Below are positions 1-5,000 of a stretch of 5,000 nt of DNA, piece after piece. Position 1 is the first letter of the stretch; each line of letters opens with the position of its first letter. The stretch spans positions 1 through 5,000 of the forward strand of contig CAMEYT010000043.1 of NCBI GenBank assembly GCA_945947685.1, read 5' to 3'. Both the position numbers and the translations under genes were made by a program. The notes below the pieces were generated by a model. It was not told where the DNA came from. It did no database searches and saw only the letters and a list, made by a program, of their open reading frames with translations. Origin of the DNA: an uncultured Bacillota bacterium. GTDB lineage: Bacteria > Bacillota > Clostridia > Christensenellales > UBA1242.

Positions 1-678
1 AGAAAAAAGATAGAGGAAATTGAGAATAGTGAGGACTTGATTGAAAAATACACAAAGGATTTATCAAAGATAGATGAAAAATTAGCTGAGATTGCAAATA
101 AATTATCAAAAAATAGAAAAGAAATAGCAAAATCTATTGAAATAAAAGTTATAAGAGAATTAATCGATTTAGGGATGAAAAATACAATCTTTAAAGTAGA
201 TTTTAAAAATAAAGAAATTGGTTCTGATGGAACAGATCAAGTTGAATTTATTTTCTCAGCAAATAAAGGGCAAGAACTAAAAAATCTTTCAAAAACAGCA
301 TCGGGAGGAGAGACCAGTCGAATTATGTTAGCTCTTAAAAACATCTTTTCAGATATTGATGAGGTTGGTTCTTTACTCTTTGATGAGGTTGATTCTGGAA
401 TAAGTGGAGAAATTGGTAATATGGTTGGGAAAAAGCTTTTATCCTTATCTCAAAAGACACAGGTTATCTGTATCACTCACTTACCTCAAGTCGCTGCTCT
501 AGCTGATGCTTTCTTCCTAATTAAGAAAGAAACAAGGGGAGAAGAAACGATTAGTTCAGCACACGAAATTGATGAAGCGGAAGCAATATTAGAGATTGCA
601 AGATTGATTGGAGGAGATAATATCTCAGATATTGCAAAGAAACACGCCATAGAAATGCGAGAAAGAAAAATTTCATAA
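1..678 (+). CDS. recN: DNA repair ATPase RecN, C-terminal part (5' end outside window)
   Basis: RecN is an SMC-like ATPase that acts early in double-strand-break repair, gathering DNA ends before RecA-dependent recombination in the cytoplasm. The reading frame is open from base 1, so the gene begins upstream; 225 residues are visible, about the last 40% of a family protein of 550-580 residues. Window residues 1-50 are a charged, heptad-like helix, the returning arm of the coiled coil. The C-terminal nucleotide-binding lobe follows: ABC signature ASGGE at residues 100-104, Walker B as LLFDEVDSGISG with D128 and catalytic E129, and the H-loop THLPQVA with H160. The DEVDSGISG and THLPQVA strings are diagnostic of RecN rather than other SMC proteins. 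The N-terminal Walker A lobe is not visible. A TTG at base 37 is an internal leucine codon, not a start. The gene ends in TAA and is followed by a terminator. Confidence 0.97.
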   Translation, partial: RKKIEEIENSEDLIEKYTKDLSKIDEKLAEIANKLSKNRKEIAKSIEIKVIRELIDLGMKNTIFKVDFKNKEIGSDGTDQVEFIFSANKGQELKNLSKTASGGETSRIMLALKNIFSDIDEVGSLLFDEVDSGISGEIGNMVGKKLLSLSQKTQVICITHLPQVAALADAFFLIKKETRGEETISSAHEIDEAEAILEIARLIGGDNISDIAKKHAIEMRERKIS

Positions 679-693
679 GTTTCTTAAAAACAA

Positions 694-708
694 AAGTATT
701 ATGTTATA
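694..708 (+). repeat. Left copy of a 15-bp inverted repeat bracketing spoIVB
   Basis: AAGTATTATGTTATA occurs here and, on the opposite strand, at 1984-1998, so the two copies are inverted and lie on either side of spoIVB. This copy also sits in a weak hairpin (TGTTAT 702-707 with ATAACA 714-719). The A-run after it on the + strand is not a terminator tail for recN. In DNA this AT-rich a 15-bp match could be chance, so the identity is certain but the meaning is not. Confidence 0.5.
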
Positions 709-727
709 TTTTAATAACAAAAAAAAT

Positions 728-761
728 AAAGAGAGGCATAAAATTATTTAGCCTCTTTTTT
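728..761 (+). terminator. Rho-independent terminator after recN
   Basis: The stem AGAGGC (732-737) pairs with GCCTCT (751-756). It can be extended inward by TAAA/TTTA after a bulged A, leaving an ATTA loop, and outward by a G-T and A-T pairs. A run of six T closes it (756-761). It lies about 50 bp after the recN stop and ahead of spoIVB, so it should separate the two genes transcriptionally. Confidence 0.85.
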
Positions 762-790
762 GAATAAAATAACTAACACGACACAAAATA
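761..790 (+). promoter_or_regulatory. Candidate sigma-G-like (forespore) promoter of spoIVB
   Basis: TGAATA at 761-766 matches the forespore sigma-G -35 element. After a 17-bp spacer, CAAAATA at 784-790 matches the CATNNTA -10 element at all defined positions but one. The predicted start near 797 falls just before the spoIVB Shine-Dalgarno at 799-803, giving a leader of about 11 nt. Known biology fits, since spoIVB of Bacillus subtilis is a forespore gene under sigma-F and sigma-G. The assignment is inferred from pattern only, and a weak sigma-A reading (TTGAAT, then CAAAAT) overlaps it. Confidence 0.45.
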
Positions 791-798
791 AACTAAGT

Positions 799-803
799 GG
801 AGG
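799..803 (+). promoter_or_regulatory. Shine-Dalgarno site fixing the spoIVB start
   Basis: GGAGG lies 4 bases before the ATG at 808, the same GGAGG-AAAA-ATG arrangement seen before serS. It favours ATG 808 over the in-frame TTG at 760, which lies in the terminator U-tract and has no ribosome site. Confidence 0.85.
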
Positions 804-807
804 AAAA

Positions 808-1947
808 ATGAGAAAGTTTGGGAAAGTATGTATAGTTATTGGGATTTTCTTCTGTCTTATAACTATAACAAATGTGAAATTTAATGAGATTTACTCTCTT
901 CCTGAAAACTTTCTAACTTGTTATTCAGAAATTCAAGAGATTAATAAAAATAAGAAATTTGGTTCTATTGTAAATGGTGCCATTGAATCAGGAATAAAAA
1001 ATACAGCGACAGGAGAAAAAGAAGATATAATTATCTTTAAGATTTTTGGTTTTATTCCTATAAGAAAAGTAAAAGTTAGTTTGACTAGTGATGAAGAATT
1101 ATATATCGGTGGAACACCAATCGGAATTTCAATTAGAACCAACGGGATTGTAGTAAATGAAGACAATGAGTATTTTAAAGAAGGAGATATTATTTATAAA
1201 ATAAACAATGAGCCCGTTAAGTCTACAGAAGATTTATGCTTAAAAGAAGAAGCTGAGGTTAAATATCTAAGACAGAATAAAGCAAGAAAGGTTACTTTAA
1301 AGAATTTATCAAATTTAAAAATGGCTGCAAATAACAATATTTCGGGTATTGGAACTCTTACCTATATCAATCCTAATACAAATGAATTTGGTTCGCTTGG
1401 GCATGCTGTAACTGAGAATAAAACAATTATCGATATTCAAGATGGAAATATTTACTCTTGTAATTTACTTGGAGTCGAAAAGGGTAAACGCAATGAACCC
1501 GGACAATTAAGATGTATTTTTCTTCAAAATAATGGCTGTAAAGGAGAAATAACTGTAAATAATAAATATGGGGTATTTGGAACAATTAGTGATAAAAATA
1601 ATTTAATTGATGAAAATAAAACAGCAAAGATTGGAGGAAGATTAAGTGTTTCTCCGGGGAAAGCAAAAATTGTATCAAATATAAGTGGAATCAGTGAGGA
1701 ATATGATATTGAAATAATAAAAGCAAATTATCAGTCTAATGCAGATGATAAAAGTATTGTAATTCGTGTTACAGATGAAAGATTATTAGAGTTAACGGGA
1801 GGAATAGTCCAAGGAATGAGCGGTTCTCCCATCCTTCAAAATGGACGAATTGTAGGAGCAGTTACTCACGTATTTACTTCTGACCCGACAAAAGGATATG
1901 GTATTTACATAGATTGGATGCTTCAAAATAATAGTAAATCATCTTAA
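808..1947 (+). CDS. spoIVB: SpoIVB, sporulation serine protease (PDZ + S55 peptidase)
   Basis: SpoIVB is a forespore-made serine protease exported into the space between forespore and mother cell. In Bacillus subtilis it cleaves SpoIVFA and so triggers SpoIVFB to process pro-sigma-K; targets in clostridia are less settled. The protein has 379 residues. A signal anchor spans about residues 7-23 after a basic N-terminus. A PDZ domain covers about 95-165 (GTPIGISI, then EGDIIYKINNEPV). The S55 domain starts near 178 with GIGTLTYINP. The catalytic residues are H199 (GSLGHAVTE), D323 (VTDERLLE) and S338 (GGIVQGMSGSP). D and S are 15 residues apart, as for D363 and S378 in B. subtilis, and GAVTHVF with GYGIYIDWML closes the domain. 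It is shorter than the roughly 425-residue B. subtilis protein, partly through a compact PDZ. Start chosen by GGAGG at 799. The position after recN is typical, but spo0A does not follow. Confidence 0.96.
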   Translation: MRKFGKVCIVIGIFFCLITITNVKFNEIYSLPENFLTCYSEIQEINKNKKFGSIVNGAIESGIKNTATGEKEDIIIFKIFGFIPIRKVKVSLTSDEELYIGGTPIGISIRTNGIVVNEDNEYFKEGDIIYKINNEPVKSTEDLCLKEEAEVKYLRQNKARKVTLKNLSNLKMAANNNISGIGTLTYINPNTNEFGSLGHAVTENKTIIDIQDGNIYSCNLLGVEKGKRNEPGQLRCIFLQNNGCKGEITVNNKYGVFGTISDKNNLIDENKTAKIGGRLSVSPGKAKIVSNISGISEEYDIEIIKANYQSNADDKSIVIRVTDERLLELTGGIVQGMSGSPILQNGRIVGAVTHVFTSDPTKGYGIYIDWMLQNNSKSS

Positions 1948-1967
1948 AAGTTATATAAAAATAAAAA

Positions 1968-1995
1968 TATTATGTTATGATTTTATAACATAATA
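1968..1995. terminator. Bidirectional terminator between convergent spoIVB and xer genes
   Basis: This is a perfect 11-bp palindrome: TATTATGTTAT (1968-1978), loop GATTTT, ATAACATAATA (1985-1995). T-rich sequence follows on the + strand (1997-2004), and an A-rich stretch precedes it (1957-1967), giving a U-rich tail for minus-strand transcripts. It occupies the 55-bp gap between the two stop codons. The stem is AT-rich and therefore weak for its length, so its efficiency is uncertain. Confidence 0.7.
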
Positions 1996-1998
1996 CTT
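1984..1998 (-). repeat. Right copy of the 15-bp inverted repeat bracketing spoIVB
   Basis: Read on the minus strand this is AAGTATTATGTTATA, identical to 694-708. It overlaps the right arm of the bidirectional terminator. The left arm of that terminator also shares 11 bases (TATTATGTTAT) directly with the copy at 697-707, so the likeness may reflect a reused hairpin sequence rather than a recombination site. Confidence 0.5.
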
Positions 1999-2002
1999 AT
2001 TT

Positions 2003-3037
2003 TTAATTGTCTTTTAGAGATACTTTATTTGCAACGCTTCTTCTCATATCTTCAGAAATTGCGGCATAGTGTTTCTTTGTTGTATTTACATCCTTATGCC
2101 CAAGGACATCTGCTACTATATATATATCCTTCGTTTCTCTGTATAATTCTGTGCCAAATGTGCTTCTAAGCTTATGTGGTGAAATTTTTTTAAGAGGAGC
2201 TGCTTCTTTTGAGAATTTTTTAACTAAATTTTCAACTGCTCGAGTTGAAATTCTTCTATTTTGAAGGCTTATAAACATAGCTTTTTCATTATTATCTATT
2301 TCTAGTGTGCTTCGACGGCTTAACCAAAGTTTTAAAGCTTCAGCAACTTCATTAGAAAAGTATAGGGTAGAACGATTTCCTCCTTTTCGTGTTACAACAA
2401 ATGCGTTTTGGGAAAAATCAAAATCCTCTACATTTAATCCAACTAATTCTGAAATACGAATTCCAGTTCCTAAAAACAAGGTAATAATCGCGTTATCTCT
2501 GTCAAATGTATTCTTATTATACATTTTTTGTCGATGGCTAAACGTATTTGATTCTTCCACTGTATCAAAAAGTTTAGAAATTTCATTTTTCTCAAGGCGT
2601 ATTATCTCTTTTTGATGAATTTTAGGTGTTGCAATTTTGCTAGCTTCATTAGAAGAAATCAGATTGTGTGTATATAGATATTTAAATAAGCTTCTAACGG
2701 AAGATAATTTTCTTTTTTTACCGGTGTCTTGATTTTTATAAGTTTTTCCATTTATTTCATAAAAGGATAGATATGATAAAAATTGCTCAATATGTGATGA
2801 TTTTATCTTATTAATATCATCTAAAGTAAATTCAGTGCTTTTTTTGTGAAAGATTTCGCTTAAAAAATGAAAGAACACGGTTAAATCCATAGCATAATTC
2901 ATTCTTGTAAGTGGAGAAGTTGTATTTTCTATTCCTATAAAAAAATCGTAGCAAAACTCTGGTAAATTCTCACAATATTTACCAACAGACATATTATTTT
3001 TTTTATTCCTTTCTTCAAAATATGTTAACTTTGCCAT
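2003..3037 (-). CDS. XerC/XerD-type tyrosine recombinase
   Basis: This tyrosine recombinase cuts and rejoins DNA through a covalent phosphotyrosine link; relatives resolve chromosome dimers at dif or move integrative elements. Numbered from ATG 3037 (344 residues), an N-terminal SAM-like core-binding domain spans about 20-140 (LTRMNYAMDLTVFFHFL), followed by the catalytic domain. All six expected active-site positions are present: R194 (GTGIRISELVGL), K218 (TRKGGNRS), H288 and R291 (SPHKLRSTFGT), H314 (VLGHKDVNTT) and nucleophile Y324 (KKHYA). Length is somewhat above the roughly 300 residues of XerC/XerD. ATG 3037 is preferred because a promoter is placed to start the transcript at that codon; ATG 3055 (350 residues) lies inside that promoter. 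Neither has a Shine-Dalgarno. The gene stands alone, convergent with spoIVB and divergent from serS, with no excisionase, phage genes or tRNA attachment site nearby. A chromosomal Xer-like role is therefore as likely as mobility. I cannot assign xerC or xerD. Confidence 0.92.
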   Translation of the reverse strand: MAKLTYFEERNKKNNMSVGKYCENLPEFCYDFFIGIENTTSPLTRMNYAMDLTVFFHFLSEIFHKKSTEFTLDDINKIKSSHIEQFLSYLSFYEINGKTYKNQDTGKKRKLSSVRSLFKYLYTHNLISSNEASKIATPKIHQKEIIRLEKNEISKLFDTVEESNTFSHRQKMYNKNTFDRDNAIITLFLGTGIRISELVGLNVEDFDFSQNAFVVTRKGGNRSTLYFSNEVAEALKLWLSRRSTLEIDNNEKAMFISLQNRRISTRAVENLVKKFSKEAAPLKKISPHKLRSTFGTELYRETKDIYIVADVLGHKDVNTTKKHYAAISEDMRRSVANKVSLKDN

Positions 3038-3072
3038 AATTAAATTATATAACATTTTAAAAATAAAGTAAA
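3037..3072 (-). promoter_or_regulatory. Sigma-A-type promoter giving a leaderless recombinase mRNA
   Basis: On the minus strand TTTACT (3072-3067) is followed by a 17-bp spacer and then a perfect TATAAT (3049-3044). The expected transcription start, about 7 bases on, coincides with the A of ATG 3037. No Shine-Dalgarno exists before 3037 or 3055, which suits leaderless translation. The promoter match is seen in the sequence; leaderless translation is inferred. Confidence 0.55.
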
Positions 3073-3128
3073 ATGAATTTGATATATATAAATTTTTATC
3101 TAAATTTATTGATATTCCAGCTATTTAA

Positions 3129-3157
3129 TTGATAAAATTTACTAAAAAGTTTAAAAT
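3129..3157 (+). promoter_or_regulatory. Sigma-A-type promoter of serS
   Basis: TTGATA (3129-3134, five of six consensus bases) is separated by 17 bp from TAAAAT (3152-3157, five of six). The predicted start near 3164 leaves a leader of about 18 nt, with GGAGG at 3173-3177 and ATG at 3182. The 5' leader is too short for a T-box or other riboswitch. The rest of the 3038-3128 gap is AT-rich, and apart from the divergent recombinase promoter I see no convincing element in it. Confidence 0.65.
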
Positions 3158-3181
3158 AAAAAAGTAAAAATCGGAGGAAAA

Positions 3182-4468
3182 ATGATAGACATAAATTTAC
3201 TTAGAACAAATCCAGAATTAGTTAAAGAGAATATAAAAAAGAAATTTCAGGATCAAAAACTTCCTTTAGTTGATGAAGCAATTAAACTTGATTCAAAAAT
3301 TAGAGCTTTAAAGAAGGAAGGAGATGAGTTAAGGTCGAGTAGAAATTCATTAAGCACCCAAATTGGAGCTTTAATGAGAGAAAAAAAGTTAGATGAAGCT
3401 AATAAAATTAAAGAAATAGTTTCAAAAAACAATACTAGAATTAGTGAAATTGAAAAGGAACAAGTTGAAGTCGCCGCTGAATTAAGGAAAATTATGTTAA
3501 TAATTCCAAATATTCTTGATTCTTCTGTCCCAGTTGGGAAAGACGATAGCGAAAATGTTGAAGTTGAGAGATTTGGCGAACCAAAAATTCCAAATTATGA
3601 AATTCCATATAATGCCGATATTCTTGAATCATTTGCAGGTCTTGATAAAGAAAGTGCAGGAAGAACTAGTGGAGCTGGTTTCTATTATTTGATAGGTGAT
3701 ATGGCTAGACTTCACGAAGCTATGATTGCTTATGCAAGGGATTTTATGATTGAAAAAGGATTTACATATTGTATTCCTCCTTTTATGATTAGAAGTGATG
3801 TAGTAAATGGTGTAATGAGTTTTGCTGAAATGGATGCAATGATGTATAAGATCGAAAATGAGGACCTTTATTTAAGTGGAACTAGTGAACACTCTATGAT
3901 TGGAAGAGTTAAGGTCCAAATCGTAAAAGAGAAAGACCTTCCTATTACAATGACATCATATAGTCCATGTTTTAGAAAAGAAATAGGATCACATGGGATT
4001 GAAGAAAGGGGAGTTTATAGAGTTCATCAATTTGAAAAAGAGGAAATGATTGTCCTTTGCAAACCTGAAGAAAGTATGGATTGGTATAATAAAATGTGGC
4101 GTTATTCGGTAGATTTATTCAATAGTATGAATATCCCAGTGCGTCAATTAGAATGCTGCTCAGGTGATTTAGCTGATTTAAAAGTTAAATCCTGCGATAT
4201 TGAGGCGTGGAGTCCACGTCAAAAGAAATACTTTGAGGTTTGTTCATGCTCAAATTTAGGGGATGCTCAAGCAAGACGTCTAAATATTAGAACAAAAGGT
4301 GAAAAAGGCACATATCTCGTTCATACTCTAAACAATACTGTAGTTGCAAGTCCAAGAGGATTAATTGCTTTAATTGAAAATAATTATAACGAAGATGGAT
4401 CGATAACAATTCCTGAGCCATTACAGATTTATATGGGAGGGAAAAAGGTTATTTATCCAAAAAAATAA
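3182..4468 (+). CDS. serS: Seryl-tRNA synthetase (serine--tRNA ligase)
   Basis: This class II synthetase activates serine with ATP and loads it onto tRNA-Ser (and tRNA-Sec where present) in the cytoplasm, working as a homodimer. Its 428 residues are the normal length. Residues 1-105 begin with the family start (MIDINLLRTNPE) and form the long antiparallel coiled-coil arm that grips the tRNA-Ser variable arm. The catalytic core follows: serine pocket T234 and E236 (SGTSEHS), motif 2 with R265 (SPCFRKEIGSHG) and E288 (HQFEKEEM), and motif 3 with N384, T386 and R392 (HTLNNTVVASPRGLIALIEN). QARRLNIR at 363-370 is characteristic. Motif 3 differs from the common bacterial LNGSG...GR form and has threonine where Escherichia coli has serine-binding S391, closer to archaeal and eukaryotic versions. 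The region 324-341 (CCSGDLADLKVKSCDIEA) is also unusual. All essential residues seem present, so it should be active. GGAGG at 3173 sets the start. An unknown gene follows after 25 bp. Confidence 0.96.
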   Translation: MIDINLLRTNPELVKENIKKKFQDQKLPLVDEAIKLDSKIRALKKEGDELRSSRNSLSTQIGALMREKKLDEANKIKEIVSKNNTRISEIEKEQVEVAAELRKIMLIIPNILDSSVPVGKDDSENVEVERFGEPKIPNYEIPYNADILESFAGLDKESAGRTSGAGFYYLIGDMARLHEAMIAYARDFMIEKGFTYCIPPFMIRSDVVNGVMSFAEMDAMMYKIENEDLYLSGTSEHSMIGRVKVQIVKEKDLPITMTSYSPCFRKEIGSHGIEERGVYRVHQFEKEEMIVLCKPEESMDWYNKMWRYSVDLFNSMNIPVRQLECCSGDLADLKVKSCDIEAWSPRQKKYFEVCSCSNLGDAQARRLNIRTKGEKGTYLVHTLNNTVVASPRGLIALIENNYNEDGSITIPEPLQIYMGGKKVIYPKK

Positions 4469-4479
4469 AGATAAGTAAA

Positions 4480-4485
4480 GGGAGG
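4480..4485 (+). promoter_or_regulatory. Shine-Dalgarno site supporting a TTG start
   Basis: GGGAGG ends 8 bases before TTG at 4494. An in-frame TAA at 4476-4478 closes the frame upstream, and the next in-frame ATG is about 200 bases downstream with no comparable site. The rare TTG start is therefore well supported. Confidence 0.8.
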
Positions 4486-4493
4486 AAGAAAAA

Positions 4494-5000
4494 TTGAAGA
4501 AATTATTCGATAGGAAATATATTGAAAACATATTAAAAGAAAATGATACATTATTTAGTGAGAAATTAAATGAATCACTTGTAAATGTTGTTTCTTTAGC
4601 TATCGAAGATTTATCAACGAAAATACCCTTTGTAACACTAGAAAATTGTATAATTCAGCCGGTAAACGAGACTTTTAGTGGAGCATTGACTCCAATGAGT
4701 AAATATATGTATCTTCTTGGCATAGGGAGCCCTCAATTAGAAGCAAATTGCGTAAATTATTCAGGGTCTTTTCAAAAATTCAGAAAAAAATTAGTCCAAG
4801 CGTGGAATGATTCTCGAAGAAAATCCAAGAGAAAAATGAAGAAAGAAGCTCTAAAAAAGTCTCTAGAAGGTCCAAAATTTGAGGAATTTGAGCCAGAAAG
4901 ATATAATATTGAGAGTTTTAAGCACGATTTACAGACAGCGTTAGCACAACATTTATCTGAAACATCCATTGTTTATAATACTTCAGATAGATTGATTATC
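4494..5000 (+). CDS. Unrecognised protein, N-terminal part (3' end outside window)
   Basis: I do not recognise this protein. It starts with TTG behind a strong Shine-Dalgarno and stays open for 169 codons to the window edge. There is no signal peptide or membrane segment, so it is probably cytoplasmic. Residues 1-45 look helical and charged; 46-90 are more conserved-looking and hydrophobic (IIQPVNETFSGALTP, then YMYLLGIGSPQLEAN). Residues 95-122 form a strongly basic helix (KFRKKLVQAW, RRKSKRKMKKE) that could bind nucleic acid. From 137 a mixed helix and strand segment begins (YNIESFKHDLQTAL). The strand-loop pattern before and after the basic helix faintly recalls nucleotidyltransferase-fold proteins, but no catalytic GS...D.D motif is visible, so this is only a guess. 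The 25-bp gap from serS with no terminator suggests one transcript. Codon use resembles its neighbours, so there is no sign of recent transfer. Confidence 0.85.
   Translation, partial: MKKLFDRKYIENILKENDTLFSEKLNESLVNVVSLAIEDLSTKIPFVTLENCIIQPVNETFSGALTPMSKYMYLLGIGSPQLEANCVNYSGSFQKFRKKLVQAWNDSRRKSKRKMKKEALKKSLEGPKFEEFEPERYNIESFKHDLQTALAQHLSETSIVYNTSDRLII

Noticed and set aside
682..709. Possible dif-like Xer site, because TTATGTTATAT at 699-709 resembles the XerD arm of dif
   Set aside because: The matching left arm is poor (about half of the positions agree with the B. subtilis XerC arm) and the second copy of the motif near 1970-1980 is worse. Both copies sit in terminator-like hairpins, so resemblance to one arm in AT-rich DNA is not enough.
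760..807. TTG at 760 as the spoIVB start (16 residues longer)
   Set aside because: It lies in the terminator U-tract, has no ribosome site, and overlaps the predicted promoter. ATG 808 has GGAGG and gives a normal signal anchor.
933..1166. Minus-strand open frame of 77 codons
   Set aside because: It is antisense to well-conserved spoIVB coding sequence, with no ribosome site or family resemblance.
2307..2615. Plus-strand open frame of 102 codons
   Set aside because: It is antisense to the catalytic domain of the recombinase; it is a shadow of that gene.
3038..3055. ATG at 3055 as the recombinase start (six residues longer)
   Set aside because: It has no Shine-Dalgarno and lies between the predicted -35 and -10 elements, upstream of the expected transcript start. 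It cannot be excluded if another promoter is used.
3074..3140. Short AT-rich inverted repeats (AATTT...AAATT, GATAAAATTT against AAATTTTTATC) as operator sites
   Set aside because: Matches of this length and composition are expected by chance in such AT-rich DNA, and none is placed tightly on a promoter element.
4772..4969. Minus-strand open frame of 65 codons
   Set aside because: It is opposite the unrecognised gene after serS, which has a strong ribosome site and native codon use. The minus frame has neither.

Overview
The window is strongly AT-rich (roughly 30% G+C by eye) with compact genes, GGAGG Shine-Dalgarno sites and only TAA stops. A sporulation protease (SpoIVB) lies directly after recN. 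Together these point to a low-GC, endospore-forming Firmicute, most likely an uncultured or poorly known member of the Clostridia. Nothing here identifies a species. No plasmid, phage, insertion-sequence, CRISPR, rRNA or tRNA signature was found.

Layout: (1) 1-678 (+), the C-terminal part of the DNA-repair SMC-like ATPase RecN, cut by the window edge. (2) 679-807, an intergenic stretch with a short AT-rich hairpin, a rho-independent terminator and then a sigma-G-like promoter. (3) 808-1947 (+), spoIVB, a membrane-anchored PDZ/S55 serine protease with all expected catalytic residues and a compact PDZ domain. (4) 1948-2002, a palindromic, probably bidirectional terminator between convergent genes. 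(5) 2003-3037 (-), a XerC/XerD-type tyrosine recombinase with a complete catalytic set, apparently read from a leaderless transcript. (6) 3038-3181, a divergent promoter region. (7) 3182-4468 (+), serS, a seryl-tRNA synthetase whose motif 3 departs from the usual bacterial form. (8) 4494-5000 (+), the start of an unrecognised protein with a TTG start, 25 bp after serS and probably co-transcribed with it; it runs off the window.

How the genes relate: recN-spoIVB is an ancient neighbour pair in spore formers, usually followed by spo0A. Here the next gene is a convergent recombinase, so the classic block is interrupted or rearranged. recN and spoIVB appear transcriptionally separate: a terminator ends recN and a forespore-type promoter begins at its U-tract. 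The recombinase and serS diverge from separate vegetative-type promoters. serS has a very short leader, which leaves no room for a T-box.

I do not see a clear new multi-gene system. The points most worth checking are the unknown gene behind serS, the divergent SerS, the leaderless recombinase start, the forespore promoter, and a 15-bp inverted repeat that brackets spoIVB.
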